Below are positions 16,874 to 24,722 of a stretch of DNA of 64,000 nt, one piece after another. Source of the stretch: an uncultured Clostridia bacterium (GTDB taxonomy: Bacteria > Bacillota > Clostridia > Christensenellales > Pumilibacteraceae); assembly GCA_948440265.1 (NCBI GenBank), contig CAOJOK010000002.1, positions 62,001-126,000 of the forward strand, read 5' to 3'. The notes beneath the pieces are model-generated. The model saw only the letters and a list, made by a program, of their open reading frames with translations, had not been told where the DNA came from and ran no database searches. The translations under genes and the position numbers were made by a program. Numbering within the stretch: the first letter of the stretch is position 1; each line of letters begins with the position of its first letter.

Positions 16874-19800
16874 TTAAGCTTCCTTTTTCTTTCCGAAATA
16901 ACTCCAAATTTCAATGCCCAAATAGAACGCCACGGACGCAATCGCAAAAGCCATAGCTATCGGATTGAACAGTTCGAGATAGTATTGCCACTCGGGCTGG
17001 AATTTGATTATACGCGTATTCGACGACATACCGTTCATCGCATTGCTGTGCACCACGGAGTAAAGAATGTTATGCGTAGACTCGCGCATTGCCCAGACAA
17101 CATTCGGATAGTCTCTGTAATTTTTAAGCCCGTTGTCTTGGCCCAACGGCAAATCGTTGCCTGCCACAAGCAGAGACGCAATGTTCATATGAGGCATATA
17201 GCTGTCCGTCACGCAATAGCCCACCATTCCGAATTCGCCGCGTAAAACTTCGTTCAGGAACGGATGATGCGGCGCCGCCACTGCGCCTATGCGGTTAAGC
17301 GACGTCATTACGCCCTGCACGCCGCCTTCCTGTATAGCAATCTGGAAAGGGCGAAGATATACTTCTCTGATTGTCTGCTCGTTCGCCCAACTGGAACCGG
17401 CTATACGGCTGGTCTCCTGTTCGTTGAGCATACAGTGTTTCAAAAGCATAAATGCACCCTTTTCTTCCATACCTTTATTTATTTCGGCAATGGCTTTACC
17501 CATAAGCACGGGGTCCTCGCTGTAATAGCCGTAAGAACGCCCAAGATAAGGGCTGCGGTGAATGTTGGCGCCTGTTCCGTAAAGTCCCGTATATCCTGCC
17601 CACAGACAGTCTTCGCCCCACTGCACGCCGTATTCGAGCAGCAGTTTCTTATCGCGTGTGCCTGCCGTTATGCCGTTGTCGGTATAAGCCGCCGGCTTTT
17701 TGTCCTTGTCGGGGTCGGCAAGGCGGCTGGCAAGTCCCTTGCCGTCCGCACTGTAACTCATAATGACGCCGAGGTCGGAGTCTTGGTCAAACGTTTTGGG
17801 CTTGCTTATGGACTCTATCGGACGCGTCGTGGAATAACCGCTGCTCAAAAGGTCCGCCATTTCATCGAACGTAAGCTGGTCCAAAAGTTCATCCCACTTT
17901 TTATGATTGAACGGTATCGGATTACCTTCCTCGTCGTTCATAAGGTCGAACAGCTGCCAGGCGGTTGAGGTGGAACCCATTGTCGGCATTTCTCCCGTTC
18001 CCTTTTGCACGCCTTTGTTCATATCTGCGCGCATAGCATCGTTAAGCTCGGTTTTAACTTGCTTTTCTATGTATTTGCCTGCGCCGTCGAATTCTATAAA
18101 CTGTGTCGTGCCTGCCCAATTCTTTCTCGTAATATAGTCGAAAGCATCCCTGTTCTTCTGCCCTGCCGCTTCGTATAATTTAAGGTCGGCATCGCTAAAG
18201 CGGTTAACAATTTCTTTGCCCGTTATGCTTTTCGAATATTCTTTAAACAGCGAATCGTCCAACGTAACTTTTTTCGCAAGGGCTTTCTTACCGCTTACTT
18301 TTTCGGCTCTTTCGTCAACCATTTTCTCCGCGTTTATACTTACGCCGCCGTCTGCCTTTGCCGCAAGAATATTGTTAAGCGCGTCGTGACTGTCATTGCC
18401 TACCGCAAAGTAATAGTCGCCTGCTTCGAGTATATAGGTGCCTTCTTTATATGAATCATACGTTGCCAGGTCTCTGCGCGCAACGGACATATTCACCGTT
18501 TCGCTTGCTCCGCCCGCAAGAACTTCGGTCTTGCCGAAGTCCACAAGTTCCACTGCCGCTTTCTCAATCGTGTTTTCCCTGTCGTAAACTGTGTAAGGCT
18601 TTTGCAGGAATAACTGTACGGAATTTCTGCCTGCAGTGCTTCCTTCGTTTTTAACCGTCACGGAAACGTCATAGCAGTCGGTTTCCGCATTATAATTCAC
18701 AGTCAAATCGTTATACGAAAAATCCGTATAAGACAGTCCGTATCCGAACGGATACGCCACAACTTCGTTATAGTCGAAGGCACCGACGTTTTCCGTTTGC
18801 AGCACTACGTCTTCATAACGGGTTTCCGTGTAGCGGTAACCCGAATAAATACTCTCCTGGTATACAACGCTGGGAGTACCGTCGTTAGTATAGCCGTAAC
18901 CCGTATATCTCGTCTGGTTACTGCCGTTCCAGGTCTTGGGACCCCAATTTATAAGCACCGGATTGAGATAGTGATTCTTCCAGAAAGTATCCGAAAGTTT
19001 GCCCGACGGATTGACTTTTCCCGTCAGCAAATTGCCAATACCTTTCGTTCCCGCAGTGCCCGTGGAACCGCTGTAAAGCACTGCGTCCACATCGAACTCG
19101 TCCTCGAAGTCGCACTGCACTTGATTGGTTACATTCATAATGACGATAATCTTGTCGAACGTACCTTTGGCTTTTTCCGATTTGAGATTGGACAGCACGT
19201 CTCTTTCATTGTCCGAAAGCGTAAGATAGTTGCCGTCTTTGGCGTCGAACCCCATACTCTTTTCGCCCAAATCACGCAACTGCACGTCGGTGGCTTCGCC
19301 GGCGATACGCGACGTAACAAAGATTGCCGTCTTATAGCCGCTTGCCGTTTTCGCCGCGGGCAGAACGTTCCAAGGGGCTTCGCCTATCGTATAAATGTTC
19401 GCAAAACTGTCATTGTTGTAAATCGACTTTTTTCCGTAATCGGAATTTGCATAGAAATCAAACAGTTCCGAGTTAACCGAAAGACCGGCGCTTTCCAGAC
19501 CGTCCTTAAAGGAAACCACTCCTTCGCTTTTTCCCGACTCGCGATAACCCGATATAGTCTGCTTCGCCGAGCCGACTCCGAACAAACTGACCTTTGTACC
19601 TTCCGCAAGAGGAAGCGCATTGTTGTCGTTGCGCAAAAGCACTGCGCCTTCTTCCATCATTCTCTGTGTATAATCGATACCCGCGCCGCGGACCTCCGCA
19701 ACGGACGAATAGTCCGACTTATAATAGTCGGTGTCCGTGCTTTCGCCGTCCCCGTCTTCGGTGTCGACGTATACCGTGTTTGTGACATTCTGTCCGAGCG

Positions 19801-19921
19801 CCGTCGAAATAGTATCGACGTGATTATTTGCTATTGCCGTTCCGACGGCAAGCACGCCGTATGCAAACGTAAACACAAGCGCGCAAACCTTGGAAACTAT
19901 CGATAGAACTTTCTTTATCAT
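16874..19921 (-). CDS. Membrane-anchored glycoside hydrolase family 3 with permuted domains
   Basis: A 1015-residue protein. An N-terminal membrane helix (~5-30) is followed by the GH3 C-terminal alpha/beta-sandwich domain ('MMEEGAVLLRNDNNALPL'), a fibronectin-III-like domain, and only then the GH3 TIM-barrel. The barrel has Lys828-His829 (substrate contact) and 'CVTDSY' with the nucleophile Asp906. A second membrane helix closes the protein (~980-1003). The catalytic barrel thus comes last, the reverse of standard beta-glucosidases. It probably releases glucose or xylose from short oligosaccharides at the outer membrane face. It overlaps the preceding small membrane gene by four bases. Confidence 0.9.
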   Translation of the reverse strand: MIKKVLSIVSKVCALVFTFAYGVLAVGTAIANNHVDTISTALGQNVTNTVYVDTEDGDGESTDTDYYKSDYSSVAEVRGAGIDYTQRMMEEGAVLLRNDNNALPLAEGTKVSLFGVGSAKQTISGYRESGKSEGVVSFKDGLESAGLSVNSELFDFYANSDYGKKSIYNNDSFANIYTIGEAPWNVLPAAKTASGYKTAIFVTSRIAGEATDVQLRDLGEKSMGFDAKDGNYLTLSDNERDVLSNLKSEKAKGTFDKIIVIMNVTNQVQCDFEDEFDVDAVLYSGSTGTAGTKGIGNLLTGKVNPSGKLSDTFWKNHYLNPVLINWGPKTWNGSNQTRYTGYGYTNDGTPSVVYQESIYSGYRYTETRYEDVVLQTENVGAFDYNEVVAYPFGYGLSYTDFSYNDLTVNYNAETDCYDVSVTVKNEGSTAGRNSVQLFLQKPYTVYDRENTIEKAAVELVDFGKTEVLAGGASETVNMSVARRDLATYDSYKEGTYILEAGDYYFAVGNDSHDALNNILAAKADGGVSINAEKMVDERAEKVSGKKALAKKVTLDDSLFKEYSKSITGKEIVNRFSDADLKLYEAAGQKNRDAFDYITRKNWAGTTQFIEFDGAGKYIEKQVKTELNDAMRADMNKGVQKGTGEMPTMGSTSTAWQLFDLMNDEEGNPIPFNHKKWDELLDQLTFDEMADLLSSGYSTTRPIESISKPKTFDQDSDLGVIMSYSADGKGLASRLADPDKDKKPAAYTDNGITAGTRDKKLLLEYGVQWGEDCLWAGYTGLYGTGANIHRSPYLGRSYGYYSEDPVLMGKAIAEINKGMEEKGAFMLLKHCMLNEQETSRIAGSSWANEQTIREVYLRPFQIAIQEGGVQGVMTSLNRIGAVAAPHHPFLNEVLRGEFGMVGYCVTDSYMPHMNIASLLVAGNDLPLGQDNGLKNYRDYPNVVWAMRESTHNILYSVVHSNAMNGMSSNTRIIKFQPEWQYYLELFNPIAMAFAIASVAFYLGIEIWSYFGKKKEA

Positions 19922-20415
19922 ACTGCCGCCTCCTTTACTTCTTCATTCGGAGTATGTTCCCGTTCGGCGTTTTCACTGTTCGGCTTGCGACCCTGTTTCA
20001 GGAACATAGCCGCTATGCACAATGCCATATTCAAAAGCAGAGCTATCGTGCAGAAAGAATACGGGAATCCCGCCTGTATGAGAATGTTGCCCGTTATGCC
20101 GTTGAAGAACGCCGTCGTAAGATACATATACGAAGTCTTGACAAAGACCAGCAACGACACGAATTCCAAAATATACATTATTATCGGAGCGTATTTTTCC
20201 GTCGGCTTAAAGAATGCCGCGACAAATCCGAGTATGGCTATAAACGGGAGCGCCATAGCCCAGCCCGAAAACTGATTTGTAAGCTTAAAACCCGCAAGGT
20301 ATACAAACGGTACGATAAACGAAAGCACGACTACGGGAACGAGCAGCCAAAAACCGAGCCGCCTTGTTTTAAACCAATCCAAGGCTTTAAAAAACAATTC
20401 CTTTATCTTATCCAT
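19918..20415 (-). CDS. Four-helix membrane protein of unknown function
   Basis: A 165-residue protein with four hydrophobic segments (about 20-45, 55-75, 80-105, 120-145) and a polar, acidic tail. ATG 20415 is chosen because AAGGAGG lies ten bases upstream; an in-frame GTG six bases earlier overlaps the previous stop. It is coupled to the GH3 gene by ATGA, so it may help place that enzyme in the membrane. I do not recognise the family. Confidence 0.75.
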   Translation of the reverse strand: MDKIKELFFKALDWFKTRRLGFWLLVPVVVLSFIVPFVYLAGFKLTNQFSGWAMALPFIAILGFVAAFFKPTEKYAPIIMYILEFVSLLVFVKTSYMYLTTAFFNGITGNILIQAGFPYSFCTIALLLNMALCIAAMFLKQGRKPNSENAEREHTPNEEVKEAAV

Positions 20416-20417
20416 AA

Positions 20418-21614
20418 TCACGCTCCCTCCTTAACAACGGTTATCGGCACTGACACTTTCTTTCCGCCGTACGAAATGGTTACTCTGTCGTCATTTTCTG
20501 TCAGTGTTCTGCCGTCGGTACTGAATTTGCACTCTGCGAGATTGACCGTTTTTCCGAGACAATAATCGGAATAAGTTGCGTAAATACGCAATCCCGCGGA
20601 ATCGAATGTTTCACCGACTTTATATTCCGTCTTTGTCGGCTGACTGTCTATATCGAGTTTGTCTACCGTGCCCGACGTATAGAGAAAACCCGTCATTTCC
20701 ATCTTTATATTACTTCCGAGCGTAGCGCCGCCTGCGGCAGTGCTTACACGGAAAAATTGACTGTCCACATTGCAGTCCCAGTCTTTAAGACCGTAAACTA
20801 CAAGCGGTTTATATTCTCCGGGAGCAACGGTCACAGTTGCATACCGTTTTCCGTCGATACTCCATTCCAGATTTACGGTAGCCGCCGCATCGCTGTTATG
20901 AACAATATAAACAACGTGACGCGTTTGGTTTTTGTTAAACGGAACATACAAAGGTAAACGCTGATAAGCGCCGTCGCTGCTCACCCAACCCAAATCGCCG
21001 CCTTCGGTGATTTTTGCAAAGGGCTTCAACTCCGTAACGTCCGTCGGGCGCGTAGCTTTGTAAAACTGTATATCGGTATACCAGCGCCCCGTCGCTTCGT
21101 CCTGCATACGAACGCCGCTGTATGTGCGTCGGGTGTTCGTGTTTTCGCTTACTTTGTTTTCCAAAGGCACGACTGCGGCAAGGTTTTTGTCCTCAATCGC
21201 AAATTCCTTTTGGCAAAGCGTACACTTCGTCGTAATCTCATAATCGAGTACGGACTCCGCCGCAGTCTTTCCCTCTTTCAGTCTGATGCCGAGCGGAAAA
21301 TTCTCGGGGTGTTCTTCGTCGACTTCGGGCAACGTATGTTCCGCAGACAGCGGCAACTCTTCCGCTTCGCTCACTTCATAAAGTCCTTTATCCAAAGTGT
21401 AAGCAAACAGTTTTTTACACTTTTTACATTCGTACGTATAGGAATGACCGTGCTCGACGCAGGTAGACGCTACTTTTTCGTCTTTAACCTTCAATTCGTG
21501 CGCACAATAGCCGCATCCCGTTATGCTCAAACAGCATAGTGCAAGCGTCAAAACGGTAAATGCAATAATAATTGCTTTCATAGCTTTTCCGCCCGTCTTG
21601 TAATCGGTTTTCAT
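20418..21614 (-). CDS. Lipoprotein with cysteine-rich and Ig-like domains
   Basis: A 398-residue protein. ATG 21614 (AGGAG upstream) gives a signal peptide with lipobox SITGC (Cys34). A Cys/His segment follows ('CVEHGHSYTYECKKCKKLF', then 'CTLCQKEF') that looks like a small metal-binding ribbon. A middle all-beta region and a C-terminal Big_3-like repeat ('KTEYKVGETFDSAGLRIYATYSDY') complete it. It leads the operon with the membrane protein, GH3 and Big_2/LRR lipoprotein. Transcription probably starts about 400 bases upstream at a promoter with a C-tract spacer, so expression may be phase-variable. Confidence 0.8.
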   Translation of the reverse strand: MKTDYKTGGKAMKAIIIAFTVLTLALCCLSITGCGYCAHELKVKDEKVASTCVEHGHSYTYECKKCKKLFAYTLDKGLYEVSEAEELPLSAEHTLPEVDEEHPENFPLGIRLKEGKTAAESVLDYEITTKCTLCQKEFAIEDKNLAAVVPLENKVSENTNTRRTYSGVRMQDEATGRWYTDIQFYKATRPTDVTELKPFAKITEGGDLGWVSSDGAYQRLPLYVPFNKNQTRHVVYIVHNSDAAATVNLEWSIDGKRYATVTVAPGEYKPLVVYGLKDWDCNVDSQFFRVSTAAGGATLGSNIKMEMTGFLYTSGTVDKLDIDSQPTKTEYKVGETFDSAGLRIYATYSDYCLGKTVNLAECKFSTDGRTLTENDDRVTISYGGKKVSVPITVVKEGA

Positions 21615-22013
21615 TATACTCTCCTGAAAAAAAATTTCCTGATAAGACAATGGAATCGTCTTTGCCACGCGTTCCCCTTTTTGACAACTAAAAATACTAT
21701 CCGACCATACGGACTTTCTCCGTACTTTCGAACGATTTATCAAATAGAGACGCAAAAAATACTGTCGGTTCTGTTTCGGTTTACCGACCTTACGCCATCC
21801 AAAAAACTATTTACTTTCCCTCCTATGACGGACCCCGTCCATACCCGTTCGACTGCTCTACTTTGCCTTATACCCTACTTACAGACCTTTGTGCAGTTTG
21901 TCTCATCTACCCACTTTTATTTTTTAACGGCGGCTATTTGAAAATCTTTTCACAAATGTTTGCGACCTATCGGGCTTATTCTGTCTTTCGACACTTCGCC
22001 CATATATAAGTTT
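21615..22013 (-). other. Long 5' leader of the surface-protein operon
   Basis: About 400 bases lie between the predicted transcription start (about 22013) and the lipoprotein ATG. The RNA would be purine-rich and contains several short inverted repeats, but no riboswitch class, convincing small gene or terminator was recognised. A second internal promoter is possible but not evident. Confidence 0.4.
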
Positions 22014-22020
22014 CGCTTAC

Positions 22021-22048
22021 ATTATACAACGTATCCCCCCCCCGTCAA
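22021..22048 (-). promoter_or_regulatory. Promoter with C-tract spacer (surface operon)
   Basis: Minus strand: -35 TTGACG, 16-base spacer, -10 TATAAT, with CCAAACGC ahead of the -35. Nine consecutive C/G (22035-22043) fill the spacer next to the -35. Loss or gain of one base changes the spacing to 15 or 17, which is known to alter sigma-A promoter strength. Confidence 0.75.
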
Positions 22049-22142
22049 GCGTTTGGACCCTGCTTTTCGTAATTATTTTCGGCTATGCTTCTTAATTCCG
22101 TTTCGATTGTTTACCGCTTATTTAAAGCGATTGTTTTCGGCA
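22044..22142. repeat. 99-bp duplicated block, copy 1
   Basis: Identical by eye to 23387-23485. It contains the -35 box, about 80 bases upstream of it, and a palindrome CGCTT-TAAAT-AAGCG. A G/C homopolymer of different length (nine here, eight in copy 2) lies immediately outside its left end, and a near-identical terminator stem lies outside its right end. Confidence 0.9.
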
Positions 22143-22145
22143 TAC

Positions 22146-22172
22146 AAAAAACCGTCGGGGCTTTCCGACGGT
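22146..22172 (-). terminator. Terminator of the polytopic membrane protein gene
   Basis: Stem ACCGTCGG / CCGACGGT followed on the minus strand by T residues. The same 22-base stem-loop recurs at 23496-23517 as the rpsI terminator. Confidence 0.85.
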
Positions 22173-22212
22173 TTTGTTTGGAATCGATTTATTTGAGTTT
22201 TAAATAAATATA

Positions 22213-23319
22213 TTAATCTGCGCTGTGAAAATTTTTGCCGAAATCATCGGTTTCCCACCTGTTGCCGTAATTGTCCGTATATGTACCGTTTTGAACGGTT
22301 TCGTCATACGACAGCTTGCACTCACGCCCGAGTTCATCGGTAATAAAACCCACTCCGCATTGCGCAAATGATTTTCCGCCGTTCTCGGTTTTCCATTTTC
22401 GACCGTATTTATCTTCACAAGTCTCGTTTATATTTCCCCAATATTCCAATTCAATTGTTTCACCGTTTTTCGGGTCTTTTATTTTTACTATCTTCTTTTT
22501 GTCTGCGTTTGGCGCACGCGACGCAATAAAGAATATTATCAAGCCGATTATGTACATCAATATCGCAGGCACAATACTCCAAATATATAAAAACTTTGAT
22601 AAAGGCGTAAATTCAATGTATGAAATTTCTTTTGCCTTTTTCAGCAATACCCAACCCAATCCGCCGAAAGTAACAGACAACGAAATCGGTACTAACATCA
22701 TAAGCATAAATTGAAAAAATACCGTTTCTTCCATATACGGCGGAAAAATCAATGTTCTTATAGACACGGTGCAAAGGACATAAGACAGTGCCGCAAAAAT
22801 ATTTCCTGCTATTACATATCCTTTTGCTCCTTCGCGATAAGCTACATACTCATTTATTTCCGTCGTTATTTTGCTTTCTTTGTTGTTCGTAAACAGCTTT
22901 TTCTTTAAACAGGCTCTCACAATGGTAACGGCAATCAATAGCACCGTACAGATAATTATAGACGGTATAAGCAAAATATCCATTGCCATATAATACAAAC
23001 CGCTCAAAAGTAATATCAATGCAGAAAACCCTATTGTTCCCAATGCACCGCCCCAAACTGCCCACGGAATATATTTTTCTTTGCGGCGCAACATCAAAAT
23101 AGCCAAAGCGGCAAATATTATGTACACTCCGATAAAAAAACATCCGAAAATTATCGTCAATGTGACACACACGGCTGCAGTGTATGTCAAAGACGCAAAC
23201 AGTTTTTCACTGTCCTTTAAATACAATGCCACAAGTATTGCGGCAACTATTATGAACGACAATGCAAGAATCAGTGTTATAACAGGTCCCCATTGTGCCA
23301 TCCACTCCCAAAATGCCAT
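22213..23319 (-). CDS. Polytopic membrane protein with soluble C-terminal domain
   Basis: A 368-residue protein with seven to nine hydrophobic segments (about 10-290) and a hydrophilic C-terminal ~80 residues. The tail has two similar motifs, 'DKYGRKWKTENGGKSF' and 'DNYGNRWETDDFGKNF', an unusual internal repeat. ATG 23319 is chosen for its AGAGG site; an upstream in-frame ATG lies almost at the predicted transcription start. The gene sits between two copies of a 99-bp direct repeat and is driven by a C-tract promoter. Function unknown; not related by eye to known transporters. Confidence 0.8.
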   Translation of the reverse strand: MAFWEWMAQWGPVITLILALSFIIVAAILVALYLKDSEKLFASLTYTAAVCVTLTIIFGCFFIGVYIIFAALAILMLRRKEKYIPWAVWGGALGTIGFSALILLLSGLYYMAMDILLIPSIIICTVLLIAVTIVRACLKKKLFTNNKESKITTEINEYVAYREGAKGYVIAGNIFAALSYVLCTVSIRTLIFPPYMEETVFFQFMLMMLVPISLSVTFGGLGWVLLKKAKEISYIEFTPLSKFLYIWSIVPAILMYIIGLIIFFIASRAPNADKKKIVKIKDPKNGETIELEYWGNINETCEDKYGRKWKTENGGKSFAQCGVGFITDELGRECKLSYDETVQNGTYTDNYGNRWETDDFGKNFHSAD

Positions 23320-23364
23320 TTTTAAATTTCCTCTCTTTGTAAATTTTGTCATAAAGACAAAAGC

Positions 23365-23391
23365 ATTATATCACTACCCCCCCCGCGTCAA
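23365..23391 (-). promoter_or_regulatory. Promoter with C-tract spacer (membrane protein gene)
   Basis: Minus strand: -35 TTGACG, 15-base spacer, -10 TATAAT. Eight consecutive C (23377-23384) lie in the spacer. The present spacing is short by about two bases, so this allele may be a weak state of a switchable promoter. Confidence 0.75.
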
Positions 23392-23485
23392 GCGTTTGGA
23401 CCCTGCTTTTCGTAATTATTTTCGGCTATGCTTCTTAATTCCGTTTCGATTGTTTACCGCTTATTTAAAGCGATTGTTTTCGGCA
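23387..23485. repeat. 99-bp duplicated block, copy 2
   Basis: Second copy of the block at 22044-22142, in the same orientation, 1343 bp apart. The two copies bracket the membrane protein gene with its terminator and promoter. Confidence 0.9.
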
Positions 23486-23489
23486 AAAC

Positions 23490-23517
23490 AAAAAAACCGT
23501 CGGGGCTTTCCGACGGT
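23490..23517 (-). terminator. rplM-rpsI operon terminator
   Basis: Stem ACCGTCGG / CCGACGGT with a T-run on the minus strand, 26 bases after the rpsI stop. Confidence 0.88.
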
Positions 23518-23543
23518 TGGTTGATTGTAAAATTGTGATGGAA

Positions 23544-23957
23544 TTATCTCTTGGAGAACTGCGGAGCGCGACGTGCTTTCTTCAAGCCGTACTTCTTTCT
23601 CTCTTTCATTCTCGGGTCTCTGGTCAAGAAGCCCGCTTTTTTGAGTGCGCCGCGATAATTGGGGTCTGCTTCGCAAAGAGCGCGGGCAATACCGTGGCGA
23701 ATTGCGCCTGCCTGTCCCGTAAAGCCGCCGCCCTTGACGTTGACGTAAATGTCGAACTTATCCGTTGCACCGACTTCTTCGGTTGCCTGACGGACTATAT
23801 ACTTCAACGTATCGAGACCGAAATAGTCGTCTATACTGCGCTTGTTTATAACTATGTTGCCGTTGCCGGAAAGCAGTCTGACGCGAGCTATTGCTTTTTT
23901 GCGTCTGCCCGTTCCCCAAAACTGCAATTTCTTTTTAGATGCCGATTTCGTTGCCAT
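23544..23957 (-). CDS. rpsI: 30S ribosomal protein S9
   Basis: A 137-residue protein. '[32 protein letters not shown]' and the C-terminal '[25 protein letters not shown]' are diagnostic; the basic tail reaches the P-site tRNA. It directly follows rplM (eight-base gap), the usual L13-S9 pair. A short N-terminal extension ([10 protein letters not shown]) is common in this group. Confidence 0.98.
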   Translation of the reverse strand: MATKSASKKKLQFWGTGRRKKAIARVRLLSGNGNIVINKRSIDDYFGLDTLKYIVRQATEEVGATDKFDIYVNVKGGGFTGQAGAIRHGIARALCEADPNYRGALKKAGFLTRDPRMKERKKYGLKKARRAPQFSKR

Positions 23958-23965
23958 AATTCAAC

Positions 23966-24439
23966 TTACCTCTCTTCGCTCTTATTGGCTTTCTCGCCTT
24001 CACGCTTGTACACAATGGTAAGCGGCTCGGGCTTCTGCGCCTCGTGTTCGTGGTTGGCGTCCTTATACACACGCAGTTTTTTCAGCATTTTTCTGCCGAG
24101 ACTGTTTTTGGGAAGCATACCTTTGACTGCGTCATAAACGGCTCTGTCGCTTTTCGTAGCCATAAAGGTCTTATACTGTACTTCCTTCATACCGCCCATA
24201 TAAAGCGTGTGATGTCTTTTCATTTTCTGTTCAAGCTTTTTGCCCGTAAGCGCAACCTTATCGGTATTGATAACGATAACGTAATCGCCCGTATCGACGT
24301 GCGGGGTGAAAGTCGGCTTATTCTTGCCGCGAAGAACGGCGGCGACCTGACTTGCAAGACGTCCCAAAGGAATGTCCGTCGCATCGACGATATACCATTT
24401 GCGCTGTACGTTTTGGGCAGTTGCCATATACGTATTCAT
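23966..24439 (-). CDS. rplM: 50S ribosomal protein L13
   Basis: A 157-residue protein with 'RKWYIVDATDIPLGRLASQVAAVLRGKNKPTFTPHVD' and 'KGMLPKNSLGRKMLKKLRVY'. The open frame extends upstream, but ATG 24439 with GGAGG ten bases before it gives the family start. It is transcribed with rpsI from the promoter at 24610-24638 through a long leader. Confidence 0.98.
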   Translation of the reverse strand: MNTYMATAQNVQRKWYIVDATDIPLGRLASQVAAVLRGKNKPTFTPHVDTGDYVIVINTDKVALTGKKLEQKMKRHHTLYMGGMKEVQYKTFMATKSDRAVYDAVKGMLPKNSLGRKMLKKLRVYKDANHEHEAQKPEPLTIVYKREGEKANKSEER

Positions 24440-24603
24440 TAATGGATTTCCTCCGAAAATTATTTTGGTAACTTGCACTCCGAAAACACGTTTCACGCCG
24501 TGCTTTGAGAGCATCTCTCCGTCTTAATGTTTTCCGCCGAGAGTGAAAGTGGGGCTTTACCCTCATATCGGCATAACGAAAAACCCTTATAAGGCGAAAA
24601 TGC
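24440..24603 (-). promoter_or_regulatory. Leader of the rplM-rpsI mRNA, possible autoregulatory RNA
   Basis: About 160 untranslated bases with several potential stems (for example around GGGTAAAGCCCC and CTCTC/GAGAG). L13 leaders that bind the ribosomal protein are known in low-GC Gram-positives. Membership in that RNA family is an inference not tested here. Confidence 0.45.
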
Positions 24604-24609
24604 TTTATA

Positions 24610-24638
24610 ATTCTATCACTACCGCCGTCAAAAGTCAA
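24610..24638 (-). promoter_or_regulatory. rplM promoter
   Basis: Minus strand: -35 TTGACT, exactly 17 bases, -10 TAGAAT. CCAAACGC precedes the -35. Confidence 0.8.
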
Positions 24639-24678
24639 GCGTTTGGAATACTCTTTTTCAAACGCGCAAAGGGCATAT

Positions 24679-24711
24679 AAAAAACGCGCCGCCTTTCACG
24701 GACAGCGCGTT
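24679..24711 (-). terminator. Terminator of the propeller-like lipoprotein gene
   Basis: Stem AACGCGC / GCGCGTT with a 15-base loop and a T-run on the minus strand, just after the stop at 24723. Confidence 0.8.
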
Positions 24712-24722
24712 GATAAATTCGA

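Noticed and set aside
24440-24514. Longer L13 with 25 extra residues
   Set aside because: The extra part lies in the leader, lacks a ribosome site, and the internal ATG has GGAGG and gives the family start.
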